From Rhodoferax aquaticus (GTDB taxonomy: Bacteria > Pseudomonadota > Gammaproteobacteria > Burkholderiales > Burkholderiaceae_C): a stretch of DNA of 64,000 nt. The stretch is from NCBI RefSeq assembly GCF_006974105.1, contig NZ_CP036282.1, positions 2,790,001-2,854,000 of the forward strand. The letters are read 5' to 3'. A program made the translations under genes and the position numbers. Positions 20,625-30,952 of the stretch are shown piece after piece (position 1 is the first letter of the stretch; each line of letters opens with the position of its first letter). The notes under the pieces were generated by a model. That model was not told where the DNA came from, made no database searches, and saw nothing but the letters and a program-made list of their open reading frames with translations.

Positions 20625-23600
20625 TGTTTTTCAGCCCTTACGAGCAAGGACGCCAGGTCCAAGTTGATGCTGGTCACTGCCCAATCCGGCTCTTGAGTAA
20701 ATGGGTTGCGCACATAGTGGGGACCTTCATGCTCGTCTCCATCGACGATCACAATGGCCAGGATAAATTTGTCGGATTGGTTTAGCCCGTAGAGAATTTC
20801 ATTTCGAGTCACTGTGATCGTTGACTGCCCTTTTGAGCGGCCTTTCACTTCAATGTGACGAGCTTGAGGCAGCTTGCCTTCAGCCACAGGCACGATGGCT
20901 GTGAGATCCCATCCACACTTCTCCGCTGAGACATCAATCACCTGATGTCCTCTTGCCTCTTCTGCCTTGCGAACCGCTTCCATGGCTATGCGCTCAACCC
21001 GAGCTCTGGCTTGTGCATCAGCACTCCAAGTTGGGCCTTCAGCCTCGCCACCCTTCATGGCTATGAGACCAGCCGGAATGACCAACGCACCGCCAACCAC
21101 AATGGGCATGCTGGAGACCACGTGACGAGCCTCTTGAAGGGTCTTAGTGCGGGTTTCAAGTCGCACTGTGAGCTCATCAATGGTGCGGCGGACGTTCTCC
21201 AAAGTCAGGCGCACATCTTTACCAGCGGAAAGATCTGTCTTAAGCTTTTCATGACGATCTGACCAGTAGTCAATTTCTTTAATTAGACGTTCATAGATTG
21301 CTGCAAGGTTCTTGTCGATCTGACGTTCACGGCGCTCTTTGATTTCTTCAAAATGTTCTGGCACCAGTTTGTCAGAGGCATGCGCGAGAGCAGCCTGTTC
21401 CAAGTCCTTCTTAATCCAGTCGGCATCGATCTCTGCGGCCACCATGGCGCGTTGATCAGGCTCAATTGGATTTAAGTCAAGGTGAGGAGCCCAGCCTGCA
21501 TTGCAAATCTGGCCATGCTTGTCGATGGTGACAAATTGCAAACGGCGTGAGACCACAACCCCAGACTCACCCCCTTCACGCACTGAGTGATCCAACAAGA
21601 ACAAGAGCTTGGGATCTATGCTCTCATCATTGGGATCCACCAGCACGGCCCCTTGCTTGAGCTTGCCTCGGTGCTGCTCAATCATCAGATCCACCACCGA
21701 CTGCATCAAGGGATGTGCAGGATGGATCAAGCTGGCCACTGCCTCATTGGGCTTGTCTTCCACGCGCACTTTGTTTTTCTCGAAACACACACGCTCGTAT
21801 TTGGTGACCACGGGGTTCATGTTTCTGCGATCACGTCCTGAGATCTGCCTATCCCGCTCACGGATGGTCGCCGGAACGAACGTGATCTCATATCGGCCAG
21901 AGCCACGTTGGCGCAGATCTCCCCCAAGTCGCTCAAAAGCTTGAGCAAAGAAAGAACGGATGAAATAGGGCTGCAGCTTTCTGGCTTCAGCTTTCTCCAT
22001 CTCTTCCTTCAAGGCAAAGAGTCGCTCTTCACTCATGACCTCTTCAGCCAGAGCATTGCGCTTGATGATCTCGCGTAGCTTTTCGGTCTCTAGTGCACTT
22101 GCCACCACTTCACGCAAATGAACCTTGCGTGCTGGATCTTCTCCGTAGCGAATCGCTTCAATGAGTAGGTCCTTGAGCTTCACGCCATCAAAGACCTCAC
22201 CCAAGATATCGAACACACGACCACCCAGAGCCTTGCGCTCAATCTCAATCTTGTCGAAGAGCTTTTGAAAGACATCGCCTTCACGGGTCTCATTGGCCAC
22301 CATGTTCCACAAGTGACAAACCTGCGTTTGACCGATACGGTGAATGCGGCCAAAGCGCTGCTCTAAGCGATTGGGGTTCCACGGCAAGTCGTAGTTCACC
22401 ATTAGGTGAGCGTTTTGCAAGTTCACACCCTCGCCTGCAGCGTCCGTGGCAAGAAGCACCCGTGTGTCCTTGTCATTGCGAAAGAGCTCCTGGACTTTGC
22501 GCCGATCTTCACGGTGCACACCACCATGGATCATGACTACCGCTTCGAACTTGCCCAGCAATCCACGAATGCGATCAGCCAGGTAATTGAGCGTGTCTTT
22601 GTGCTCGGTGAAGATGATGAGCTTGCGCTGCAAGCCATCTGGGCCACGCATCTCAGGAGTGTTTTGCAACAACTCACGCAACTCTTCCCATTTACGGTCT
22701 TGACCAGAGTGAACCAGCGTTTTGGCTTGCTCTTCCAGGTGCCCAAGTGTGAAGACTTCTGTTTCGAGTTCAGCAATGGTTTGGGCTGCAGTCGCCTGAT
22801 CGACCACTTCCTCTTCAAACTCTTCAAAGTCTTCTGGGGCCATGTCATCAGCGGTCTCCCAGATGTCCTCTGAAGCTTTGGCCTCATAGGTCTCAGAAAG
22901 AATGCGTCCGCCACCACGTTGGCGGATCTTCTCTTCTTCAATACGCCGCTTGAGCTTTTCACGCCTACGTTTGAGTGACTGGTAGATCGCTTCAGGGCTT
23001 GAGGCTAAGCGACGTTGCAATGCTGTAAGAGCAAAACCAACAGTGCCCTTGCGTTTGCCATCAAGTTGATCCGCCCTGTTCATTTCCTCTTTGACGTAGG
23101 TCGTCACGTCGTTGTAGAGCTGAGCCTCAGCTTCAGAGAGCTTGTAGTTGGCGGTATAGGCCACACGCTCAGGAAAAAGTCGTGTGCCATCAAACTTCAA
23201 CAGGTCTTCCTTGACCATGCGGCGCATCAAGTCGTTCACATCGACCTTGTGGGCACCATCGCGGAACTTGCCATAAAAGCGATCCGAGTCCAACAGTGAC
23301 ATGAAGAGCTGAAAGTCTTCCTCTTTGCCGTTGTGAGGAGTAGCCGTCATCAGCAAGAAATGACGCGTCACTGAACCGAGCAGTTGCCCAAGCTTGAAGC
23401 GCTTGGTTTCATTGATCTTGGTGCCAAACCATGTGGCTGAGAGCTTATGAGCTTCATCCACCACGATCAGGTCCCAGCGCGAGTTCATGATCTTCTCTTG
23501 CAACTCCTCGCTGCGAGAGAGTTGATCGAGCCTAGCCACCAGAAGATCATGGTCATCAAACGGATTTCCACTTCGGCTTTGATCCACCATCTCACGCGAG

Positions 23601-24142
23601 AAGAGATTAAAGGAGAGCCCAAACTTCTCAAAGAGCTCGTCTTGCCACTGCTCCACCAGACTTCCAGGAGAGACGATAAGAATGCGGGCCGCGTCTGCGC
23701 GCATGAGCAGCTCACGAATGAGAAGACCGGCCATGATGGTCTTACCGGCACCGGGGTCATCAGCAAGCACGTAACGCAGCGGTTGACGCGGGAGCATCGA
23801 CTCGTAGACAGCAGTGATCTGGTGAGGTAGAGGTTCCACATTGGAGGTGTGAACTGCCATCATGGGATCGAACAGATGGGCTAAATTGATCCGGTAGGCT
23901 TCAGCGGCCAACTTGAAGTCAGCTCCATCGGCATCAAAGCTCCAAGGCCTGCCAGCCGAAGCAATCTGCAGCTCTGACTCGTTTGAGCGAAACAGCACCC
24001 GCTCACCTAAACGACCATCATCGGCCTTGTAAACGACTGTTACTGCATTTTCACCAAGCGGGTCAGCACTAACCACGCGCACGACCTTGCCCGGTTCAAT
24101 GCCGGAGATCTGTGCACCTTTTGATATCTGTTCTAGTTTCAT
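20621..24142 (-). CDS. SNF2-type helicase with a C-terminal DUF3883 domain
   Basis: A 1173-residue superfamily-2 ATPase. Walker A is DPGAGKT near residue 126, the DEAH box is VVDEAHKLS near 226, and the helicase C-terminal half shows [15 protein letters not shown] and [12 protein letters not shown] long acidic insertion lies near 400-480. The last 100 residues are DUF3883, with GWDLTAIV and HIEVKGR, an Asp...Glu-x-Lys set like that of PD-(D/E)XK nucleases. The frame extends to 24220, but the ATG at 24142 has AGGGAAG upstream and clears the regulator gene. It probably translocates on DNA and may cleave unmethylated invaders. Confidence 0.9.
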   Translation of the reverse strand: MKLEQISKGAQISGIEPGKVVRVVSADPLGENAVTVVYKADDGRLGERVLFRSNESELQIASAGRPWSFDADGADFKLAAEAYRINLAHLFDPMMAVHTSNVEPLPHQITAVYESMLPRQPLRYVLADDPGAGKTIMAGLLIRELLMRADAARILIVSPGSLVEQWQDELFEKFGLSFNLFSREMVDQSRSGNPFDDHDLLVARLDQLSRSEELQEKIMNSRWDLIVVDEAHKLSATWFGTKINETKRFKLGQLLGSVTRHFLLMTATPHNGKEEDFQLFMSLLDSDRFYGKFRDGAHKVDVNDLMRRMVKEDLLKFDGTRLFPERVAYTANYKLSEAEAQLYNDVTTYVKEEMNRADQLDGKRKGTVGFALTALQRRLASSPEAIYQSLKRRREKLKRRIEEEKIRQRGGGRILSETYEAKASEDIWETADDMAPEDFEEFEEEVVDQATAAQTIAELETEVFTLGHLEEQAKTLVHSGQDRKWEELRELLQNTPEMRGPDGLQRKLIIFTEHKDTLNYLADRIRGLLGKFEAVVMIHGGVHREDRRKVQELFRNDKDTRVLLATDAAGEGVNLQNAHLMVNYDLPWNPNRLEQRFGRIHRIGQTQVCHLWNMVANETREGDVFQKLFDKIEIERKALGGRVFDILGEVFDGVKLKDLLIEAIRYGEDPARKVHLREVVASALETEKLREIIKRNALAEEVMSEERLFALKEEMEKAEARKLQPYFIRSFFAQAFERLGGDLRQRGSGRYEITFVPATIRERDRQISGRDRRNMNPVVTKYERVCFEKNKVRVEDKPNEAVASLIHPAHPLMQSVVDLMIEQHRGKLKQGAVLVDPNDESIDPKLLFLLDHSVREGGESGVVVSRRLQFVTIDKHGQICNAGWAPHLDLNPIEPDQRAMVAAEIDADWIKKDLEQAALAHASDKLVPEHFEEIKERRERQIDKNLAAIYERLIKEIDYWSDRHEKLKTDLSAGKDVRLTLENVRRTIDELTVRLETRTKTLQEARHVVSSMPIVVGGALVIPAGLIAMKGGEAEGPTWSADAQARARVERIAMEAVRKAEEARGHQVIDVSAEKCGWDLTAIVPVAEGKLPQARHIEVKGRSKGQSTITVTRNEILYGLNQSDKFILAIVIVDGDEHEGPHYVRNPFTQEPDWAVTSINLDLASLLVRAEKQ

Positions 24143-24158
24143 TCGTCTTCCCTGAGTC

Positions 24159-25052
24159 CTATGCTGGAGCCTTCTGACTCTCGATGTATCCAGGAGCAAG
24201 AGTGGCACTCTCAACTCCATAAAGCGTTTGAGGATTGCGCAGCCACAAATGGTGAGCAGCAGGATCCAGTCGGTGATCTATGGAGGAGTCGATTGACCAA
24301 CGCCGAAGGACATACCCCGCCAGTGCTGCACGAGTTTTCAATCTGAGCACTCCATCGGTCATGGCGTAGTCAGCCTCCACCGCCTTTGGCCACTGAACGC
24401 TAGGGTGAGCTGCTAGCTCCAAATCAACAATCCTTGCCCACTGCTCATCGGCTCCAAGCCTCTCGTGATCGGCTACCGAGTCACTGAGCTCCACTGCCTT
24501 GGTGATGCGCGTTAGCACAAAGTCTGAAAATCGCCCCCGCTCACGATCAAATGCCCGCACGTGCCAACGCAAGCCGTTATCCGCCAAGGCCACGGGCACA
24601 ATTTCACGACGCTTTGAACCAGAAGAGAGCGAGAGATAGGTGATACGCAGAGCCGTCTTTGCACACAAGGCTCGGGTGACCGCTCCAAGCACCTCTAAAT
24701 CCGGCTTTACAAGGTGCCCTGGCCCCTCACACGGTGCAGCCTGCTTGATGCCCAAATCCAGCCCATCCCCGAAGCCTTCAAGCAACCAAGTGAGAACACG
24801 CTCAGGTTGAAAATCAAAGAGAGGTTTGAAGACATCGGTTGGGCGATAGCAGCGCGATGCCTGGTCGTAATCCAGATTGGAGGGAGCCGCCTCTCTGTAG
24901 GCACTCAAATCCCTTGAGGCTGCTGCCGGTTTGATTCCGAATCGCGACTCAATGTCACCACGGCGCAGCTCCCCCGTGAAAAAGGCACGCATTTCTAGGA
25001 ACGCTAGCCGCTCTCGCTGTGTCTGGGTAAACCCTGCAACAATGGGCTTCAA
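24159..25052 (-). CDS. WYL-domain regulator of the defence operon (BrxR/CapW-like)
   Basis: A 297-residue protein with an N-terminal winged helix ([30 protein letters not shown]), a WYL-type sensor domain in the middle ([37 protein letters not shown]) and a C-terminal WCX-like extension. This is the layout of BrxR and CapW, which repress BREX or CBASS loci until infection. It starts with TTG after AGGAG. It is the first gene of the minus-strand defence operon, 16 bp before the helicase, and faces the divergent HipA-like pair, so one regulator may control both. Confidence 0.88.
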   Translation of the reverse strand: MKPIVAGFTQTQRERLAFLEMRAFFTGELRRGDIESRFGIKPAAASRDLSAYREAAPSNLDYDQASRCYRPTDVFKPLFDFQPERVLTWLLEGFGDGLDLGIKQAAPCEGPGHLVKPDLEVLGAVTRALCAKTALRITYLSLSSGSKRREIVPVALADNGLRWHVRAFDRERGRFSDFVLTRITKAVELSDSVADHERLGADEQWARIVDLELAAHPSVQWPKAVEADYAMTDGVLRLKTRAALAGYVLRRWSIDSSIDHRLDPAAHHLWLRNPQTLYGVESATLAPGYIESQKAPA

Positions 25053-25135
25053 ACGGGGCTCCTAGGGGTGTGTTTAGGCCGCATGGGCACTCCACCCCCA
25101 CAGCGAACAGAAGAATACCACGCGCCCTCATCATT

Positions 25136-25164
25136 TTGATGCGCTATGCTATGCCTTCTTTAAA
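25136..25164 (+). promoter_or_regulatory. Likely sigma-70 promoter of the HipA-like pair
   Basis: TTGATG (25136-25141) and TTTAAA (25159-25164) are separated by 17 bp and lie 57 bp before the ATG at 25221. They sit in the 168-bp region shared with the divergent WYL regulator gene, the natural place for its operator. Confidence 0.5.
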
Positions 25165-25220
25165 CAGATGCCCAAATTTGTTCGACACAAGAGCCCTAAC
25201 GGCCAAAGGGAGAATTTTTG

Positions 25221-26024
25221 ATGAGCGTGCCCATTCTTGATGCCTCGGCTTGGCGTGAATTTCGAGGAAAACCGGCCAACTCTGGCATCAACCAGACAAC
25301 CCACATGGCCAAAGTGGCCGACACCCAAGGCAAACTGCGCGACTGCTTTGTGAAGCTTTTGCCTACGGACACGCCAGCTCTACTCTGTGAAGCTATTGGA
25401 TGGCTACTGGCACGTAAAAGTGATGTGGCGTGCCCCGCCTTTGGAGCTATCTTGCTGGTTCCGGTTGAAGAGCTTCGCAAGTGCACCCCACTGCCACCCG
25501 AATTTAATGGAATGACACTATGCCCAGCATGGTGCAGTGAAGTGGTGGCTGGCAAAACCGTCAAACAGATTCACTCCATGGCCTACTTTGTGGCCAAGAA
25601 GAATTGTCTGCGCAGCAAAGACGCAAGAAAGATCGCCGCGTTTGATCAGTGGGGGGACCTGCGGGATCGCAACTTTGGCAACGTCATTGCTTCAAGCAAA
25701 GGCGGCTATGTCGCCATTGACCACGAAACCTTGCTTCATGACCTTTTGTGGATCCCGGCTGGGCGTAACTACCTCGAGTGGAGTCTTCTTAAAGAGGCCC
25801 AGAGCACGCTGGACGCCGCAGGCATCAAGAAGTTTCAAGTGGACATGGCCAACGCTGCCAAGGGACACGCCAAGGCTCTGGTGGACGCGGCTGCCGACTT
25901 GGCCGCCATCGTTGCACAATTGCAGCCTGGAAACGCCGCTGCCCTGAGTCAGAGCATTCATCAGACCTTGGATGCCCGCTCACAGCCAGACTGGCTATCC
26001 AATAAACTGGGGGTGATCGCATGA
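25221..26024 (+). CDS. HipA-like kinase-fold protein
   Basis: A 267-residue protein related to the HipA_2 group. The kinase-like centre shows QWGDLRDRNFGNVIA (catalytic-loop Asp with Asn) and GYVAIDHETLLHDLL (metal-binding Asp), equivalent to the HipA catalytic and Mg sites, while the N-terminal half has ADTQGKLRDCFVKLLP as the likely nucleotide-binding sheet. HipA-type kinases inactivate cellular targets such as tRNA synthetases by phosphorylation; the substrate here is unknown. TTG at 25218 is possible but ATG at 25221 has better spacing from AAGGGAG. The end overlaps the next gene (ATGA). Confidence 0.72.
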   Translation: MSVPILDASAWREFRGKPANSGINQTTHMAKVADTQGKLRDCFVKLLPTDTPALLCEAIGWLLARKSDVACPAFGAILLVPVEELRKCTPLPPEFNGMTLCPAWCSEVVAGKTVKQIHSMAYFVAKKNCLRSKDARKIAAFDQWGDLRDRNFGNVIASSKGGYVAIDHETLLHDLLWIPAGRNYLEWSLLKEAQSTLDAAGIKKFQVDMANAAKGHAKALVDAAADLAAIVAQLQPGNAAALSQSIHQTLDARSQPDWLSNKLGVIA

Positions 26025-26938
26025 ACAGCCCAACATCGCTTTTTAGCGGCATAGACACCAACCATCTAAGCCGCATCGCCACAGCGACGCCAAAGCCGTC
26101 GTTTGCTGGTGCGTGGACAACGGTGGAACTACAGCCCGATGTCTTTGTCCCTCAACGGTTCACCATTGGCGTGGTTGTTCAGTCTCCAGGTGACCGCTTG
26201 CACTTTAAGTTACTGGACGACTTTAAAAAGTTTGAGTGCTTTTATCACGATCAGTTTCCGCAGAAGTCTGTGCGCGAGATCTTGGCCTATGCCTACGAAG
26301 CTTTGACCAAGGCATCCAAGGCAAAAACGGCTATCCCTGAAATTCGCTTCGACACTCACTGCCTAAGCCTAGCCGCACCAAGTTACACATCAGGTGATGA
26401 TCGTGAAGCTACGGTGGAGCGTTTGTATTCCGAAGTGGTTGTCATGGCTCCATCTAGAAAGCGCAAGGTCGGGGAGTTTGAGTTCATCGACACCCCAGCA
26501 GCACGGCTGATGGTGAACAAACGGCTTAAAGAAATTGCCAAGATGGACTTTGAGAAGATCGTGCCATCTGAAGGACAAGGCCTGCTTTTGGATTTTGAAG
26601 GTCAAAAGCACTTCTTGGATCTCAACATTTTGACTTCTGGGGCCTGTGGCAGTGTGACCTCCGTTGCCTACAAGTCTCCGCAAACAGTAGAAATCAACCT
26701 TCTCAAGTCCAGTCGTGACTTGACCACCTACTCGCGCGTAAAGCAGATGGACAACATTGGCTTATTTCTCTTAATGCCTCAAGCCGATCTGATGGAGCCC
26801 AAAGAATTCAAGAAGATCGAAGAGACGATTGAAGAGCACGAGTGGAAGCTTGAGCGAGACGGGTTCAGGGTGGTAACTCACGCTTCACCGGATGATCTCG
26901 CTCAAGACATTTACGACTGGGCACTTCCGTCACTCTAA
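26021..26938 (+). CDS. DUF3037-like partner of the HipA-like protein
   Basis: A 305-residue protein. The first 100 residues (AWTTVELQPDVFVPQRFTIGVVVQSP, then FKLLDDFKKFECFY) resemble DUF3037, a family commonly encoded beside HipA_2 proteins. The C-terminal 160 residues have a mixed alpha/beta look (LDLNILTSGACGSVTSVAYKSP) and no recognised motif. Translation is coupled to the kinase-like gene by ATGA, so a toxin-partner or complex is plausible. The family match is tentative. Confidence 0.6.
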   Translation: MNSPTSLFSGIDTNHLSRIATATPKPSFAGAWTTVELQPDVFVPQRFTIGVVVQSPGDRLHFKLLDDFKKFECFYHDQFPQKSVREILAYAYEALTKASKAKTAIPEIRFDTHCLSLAAPSYTSGDDREATVERLYSEVVVMAPSRKRKVGEFEFIDTPAARLMVNKRLKEIAKMDFEKIVPSEGQGLLLDFEGQKHFLDLNILTSGACGSVTSVAYKSPQTVEINLLKSSRDLTTYSRVKQMDNIGLFLLMPQADLMEPKEFKKIEETIEEHEWKLERDGFRVVTHASPDDLAQDIYDWALPSL

Positions 26939-26942
26939 AAAA

Positions 26943-27398
26943 CTAAACCACTTTTTTTACTTGTTCAACCAATTTATCAAATTCAGACCAGTCTGTAAGT
27001 GTTGACACGCATACTGAACCCTCAACTTCAATAAGTTTCCAAACATCGAGCACTCCTCTTTTCTCAGAAACAATCGTCATCGTATTTGGCTTTGAGAGTT
27101 TGTTTTTCTTTGCGTCTTCAGCGAGGAAATCAATTCCCACCCTGAACAACTCCAGTAATAGTCGCAGTTTCCAATCATATTTATTTGGATCAGACATCAA
27201 CCAGTTTTCATAATCAATAAGCAGGCCAATCTTGCTTTTGCTTGATGGCGGATAAAAGTAATTGTCACTTTTTGTATTCACCTTATTGTTTTCAATGATA
27301 GAAGGATGAACACTACTCAGAATTCCAAAAATTTGATCAGGTGTATATGATATTTTTAGAAAATCATATAGAGCCAATGAGTTCATTATGTTTTGCAT
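26943..27398 (-). CDS. Uncharacterised AT-rich gene at the end of the hsd operon
   Basis: A 151-residue protein with no recognised domain; it has a Leu/Ile-rich alpha-helical look and ends WSEFDKLVEQVKKVV. It starts 19 bp after the hsdR stop, with its own strong ribosome-binding site (GGGAGAAAGCT before ATG), and ends 4 bp from the convergent DUF3037-like gene. Its base composition is clearly more AT-rich than hsdR, which points to a separate origin. It may be an accessory or anti-restriction gene carried with the RM operon; this is inference. Confidence 0.6.
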   Translation of the reverse strand: MQNIMNSLALYDFLKISYTPDQIFGILSSVHPSIIENNKVNTKSDNYFYPPSSKSKIGLLIDYENWLMSDPNKYDWKLRLLLELFRVGIDFLAEDAKKNKLSKPNTMTIVSEKRGVLDVWKLIEVEGSVCVSTLTDWSEFDKLVEQVKKVV

Positions 27399-27417
27399 AG
27401 CTTTCTCCCTTTTGTTA

Positions 27418-30400
27418 TTAAATCGTCTTCTTGTTTGATATGTAGTGGTCGTAATCGTCCATGAGCATTTCGGAGCGCTTGGACAATGCCGTGAGGGCTA
27501 CTCGCGCGAAGTCACTGGTAGTGAACTTCGCACTGGAACGTGCCTTGTTAAACAGCCTGTTGAATTGCTGCAGTCGGTCATCCCACGGAAAGTCAGACTT
27601 ACCTTCAAGCCAAGCCGTGAGAGCCTTACGGTAAAAGCCGGAATTTCCAACACGATCGTCCTTTGCTCCGCAGGCTTCAATTTCTATGAAGAGGCCATGA
27701 ACAAAGTCGCGCAGAGCCTGAATGGCTTGAGCCTTTTTGGTCTCCTCAAGCTCAAGCACACGCAATATGTCGATGACTTCAAGGGAGGACTCAATGTCTG
27801 TAATGGCCAGCCCATTAGCGTCAATCGAGGCTTGGCGCTTGGAATCATGAGACTCTTGGGGACCGCTCTCACCCAGCACATCAAGCTCATAGGTCTCTGT
27901 CTGCTCTACTTGGATGACGTCGAATAGGACATCTATGGATTCATCTTCGGCCTTGCCCTTGGCGGCCAAGTGCTTGACCACTTGCTGGACGAAATCCACC
28001 TGACGCTGATCCTTGTGCTTTGTTAAGCCTTGACGATCAAAATCCAGCAAGGCCATGAGCTTTTCACGACTGCCCACCCAAGCAGCTCCTGCCTTTTTGA
28101 GAAGCAGGGCTCTAGACTTGTCCGATTGCACAAGTTGATCAAGCCAATCTGAGAGCTTTACTGCACCGTGGTGATCTTTACCACCGGCAAGGGTGGCCTT
28201 CCAGGTTTGAAAATGGGAGTTAATGTCTTTGTCACCGAAGAACGCTTTCCACGCCGCGTCCATCTTTTCATTCATGTGCATCGCATCGAGTGCTGAGACG
28301 GTTAACCCACCGTATTTGGCAAACACCAATGGCAAGTTCTTAGAGACCACACCCTCACGCGAAAAGTCAACAATCAGGCAATCGTGCTTGTTTTTGTTGG
28401 TGCGGTTGATCCGGCAGGCCGCTTGAAAGAGGGCAACATCATCAAGGTTTCTGTTGATGAAGAGTGTGTGGAGTGTCTTTTCATCGAAGCCCGTGAGCAA
28501 CATGTCCACCACGATGATGATGGCGTTGCGGCACTTGATCTTTCCGGGCTCATTGATTTCTTCAACACCCTTGCGCCGAAACTCATCCAAGATCGCCTTT
28601 TGACTCTTGCCACCATTGAGCTGAGAGCATGGGGTCTCCCCTTGCTTGTCACTGTAGAGAATCAAAACGGGACAGGCTGCAATGTGAGCTGAGCGATCCT
28701 TGTAGGCTGGATCATTGGCAAGGGTTTGCATGGCCTCTTTAAGGTAAGCCTGCATTGCGACCGCTGCCTTGATTGATGCACAAGCGACCATGGCTTTGCC
28801 CTCTCCCACTAACAGTCCACGGCGACGAATAGCCATCATGGTCTTTGAGACAAAGATGCCTGCGATCTTCTCAGCCACGAGTCTTTGCCGTGATGGGTTC
28901 TCATACACGGCGTCCGATGTAGGCGCCTTGAGTGCACTGGCCGTAAGGCCCTTGGCGTCCACGGATGATTGGATCTCACCAAGGTCATACACAAGCTCAT
29001 CAGAGAACTTGAAGATGCTTTGAATGGGGTTGAGCACCACTCCGTCTTTAATGGCCTGTGCCATGGAATAGGAAGCAAAGGGAGCCCAGCGATATCGGTC
29101 ACCAGGGGCAGCGGGCCTGCGCCACTCACCAAAGCTTGCAAGGGCCTCGTCTTTTGGCGTGGCGGTCAGACCAATGATGAGGTTGCGCTTGTTGTCATCA
29201 GGCGTGAGGCTGTTCCAGTCGTTAAAAAGCTCAAGGGTTGCGTCATGCATGACCCCGTTTTGGCTGCGATGAACCTCATCAATGAGGATGGCTACGCGTT
29301 TACTGCGAAGCAGTGCTGAGAGCGTTGCGTCTTCTTGGGCGAGCTTGCTGAGCGAGGCAAACTTTTGGATGTTGACCACCACAATGCGATTGGTCCCGGC
29401 TTCAACGATGCGGCGCAGATCGGCAAAAGTCTCAGCCTCTTCAATGATTTTGCTGGTGGATCCCAAATTGGCCGCATCTTTGGCAATGTTGGCCCGCAGC
29501 TCAGTGCGATCAGTCAGAAGAATGATTTGGTCAAAAAGTGGCTGATAGCCATGCCCCTTGGCGTCATTCATCTCATACAAGGCTTGTGCCAACCAGACAA
29601 TGAGATAGGTCTTGCCAAGTCCTGCTGCTCCTTGCAAAAGCACTGAGTGACTTTTGGCCCCGTTTTTGTATTTGAGACTCTCTTCCACAATCTCATCGAC
29701 TTCTTTGGCTGAGAGACCCTGCGACATCAACGCCAGCTCTTGGCGAATGTCCGATTCACTGATCTTGGGCTTACATTCATTGGCATAGAGCTCACGGACA
29801 CGCTTAACGGTGCGATGGAGCATGATGCGCTGCGCTGGTCGTGGCTTTAGCGGTTCACTTTGCTTATTGCTGGAATTGGGCGACCAGGTTTGATTAAAGT
29901 AGAACGCTTCGCGATCAACCCCATCACGCAGGGAATACAAACTCTCCAAGTGCTCAGTGATGGTTTCAAAGGGGGTCATGCCCATGATCTCAGGAGCCCT
30001 GCTGATCTTGTCGACCACACGCTCTGAAAGCTTTGAGAACTCCATGGCTTGGTTTTGACCGCTTAAGATGCGATCCACATCGGCCACCACCCACTCAAGG
30101 TCGGAAGTCACATATAGCGCGCCCATGTCGACGGCCACCACATGGCAAGCTTTAATGTAAACCGCACAGTCCACGTCAATCTTGTTTCGAATGACTGCTG
30201 GCAGCTTATCGCTGGCATAACCAGGCCAAGGTGCGGCACTGGTTTGGTTCCAGAGTGCACGAGCCTCTTTAAGAGCCATTTGAGCGAGCTCGATCAGATC
30301 GTGAGCAATCTTCTTTCGGCCATTGACTCCCGCTGACTGCCCTGTTTGGGCGGTTTTGAGCTCAGCAGCGCCTAGGTAGATGCCATTGACAAAGAAGGTG

Positions 30401-30888
30401 GCGTCAGGCCTGCGATTGAAACGAAGACCGGCATTGGTGAATGTGCGCTCAAACGAGAGCTCGGTAAAAACACGCCCTCGGTTTTTGAGGAAATCCAGCT
30501 TCTGTGTTTCGTTTTGGCCTACCTTGGGTGCCTCATTCCAGAGCCGAAACTGAACATCACGAAAGCCAATGGTTTCACGCAAAAGGCGTGCAGCATTTCC
30601 AGAAGAAGCGACCTTAGGTAGAAGCGACTCATTAAGGAAGGACTCAAACAGGTCAGCTTCGTCCTTGAACTGGGGCAATAGCTGTTTGAAGGCTTCAGCG
30701 TTACGCTCATTGCCTTCACGGATAAAGTGCAAGAGATCTTCGGAGCAAATCCAGCGTGCCCGATCTGCACCGGACATGCGCATCTGATCCCCTTTGATCC
30801 AGCTTAAGCCCAAATCCGGATTGCTTGTGAGAAATGGGACGAACATCCCATGCTGAAAATCGTTCTCGATAAAACCTTGCTTTGCCAT
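27418..30888 (-). CDS. hsdR: Type I restriction enzyme, HsdR subunit
   Basis: A 1156-residue motor-nuclease. The N-terminal endonuclease has PDATFF and AAELKT (Asp...Glu-x-Lys) near residues 160-178. Superfamily-2 translocase motifs follow: Walker A AAGLGKTYLI near 419, LIDEVHRSQ near 531, GLTATPKDEA, and the motif VI-like QAACRINRTNKN. A C-terminal helical domain binds the methylase core. It cuts DNA unmethylated at the HsdS target after translocation. It lies downstream of hsdM, hsdS and a small ORF in one operon. Confidence 0.96.
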   Translation of the reverse strand: MAKQGFIENDFQHGMFVPFLTSNPDLGLSWIKGDQMRMSGADRARWICSEDLLHFIREGNERNAEAFKQLLPQFKDEADLFESFLNESLLPKVASSGNAARLLRETIGFRDVQFRLWNEAPKVGQNETQKLDFLKNRGRVFTELSFERTFTNAGLRFNRRPDATFFVNGIYLGAAELKTAQTGQSAGVNGRKKIAHDLIELAQMALKEARALWNQTSAAPWPGYASDKLPAVIRNKIDVDCAVYIKACHVVAVDMGALYVTSDLEWVVADVDRILSGQNQAMEFSKLSERVVDKISRAPEIMGMTPFETITEHLESLYSLRDGVDREAFYFNQTWSPNSSNKQSEPLKPRPAQRIMLHRTVKRVRELYANECKPKISESDIRQELALMSQGLSAKEVDEIVEESLKYKNGAKSHSVLLQGAAGLGKTYLIVWLAQALYEMNDAKGHGYQPLFDQIILLTDRTELRANIAKDAANLGSTSKIIEEAETFADLRRIVEAGTNRIVVVNIQKFASLSKLAQEDATLSALLRSKRVAILIDEVHRSQNGVMHDATLELFNDWNSLTPDDNKRNLIIGLTATPKDEALASFGEWRRPAAPGDRYRWAPFASYSMAQAIKDGVVLNPIQSIFKFSDELVYDLGEIQSSVDAKGLTASALKAPTSDAVYENPSRQRLVAEKIAGIFVSKTMMAIRRRGLLVGEGKAMVACASIKAAVAMQAYLKEAMQTLANDPAYKDRSAHIAACPVLILYSDKQGETPCSQLNGGKSQKAILDEFRRKGVEEINEPGKIKCRNAIIIVVDMLLTGFDEKTLHTLFINRNLDDVALFQAACRINRTNKNKHDCLIVDFSREGVVSKNLPLVFAKYGGLTVSALDAMHMNEKMDAAWKAFFGDKDINSHFQTWKATLAGGKDHHGAVKLSDWLDQLVQSDKSRALLLKKAGAAWVGSREKLMALLDFDRQGLTKHKDQRQVDFVQQVVKHLAAKGKAEDESIDVLFDVIQVEQTETYELDVLGESGPQESHDSKRQASIDANGLAITDIESSLEVIDILRVLELEETKKAQAIQALRDFVHGLFIEIEACGAKDDRVGNSGFYRKALTAWLEGKSDFPWDDRLQQFNRLFNKARSSAKFTTSDFARVALTALSKRSEMLMDDYDHYISNKKTI

Positions 30889-30952
30889 CCCTGACGCCTT
30901 TATTGTTGGGTTGCCCTTCTACCGAGCGTGCTCGGTGGTGAAAATGTGCTCA

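Noticed and set aside
13996-25052. DISARM or BREX locus
   Set aside because: A helicase and a methylase are present, but drmA, drmB, drmC, pglZ, brxC and brxL are missing; the gene set fits the DUF1156/DUF499 group.
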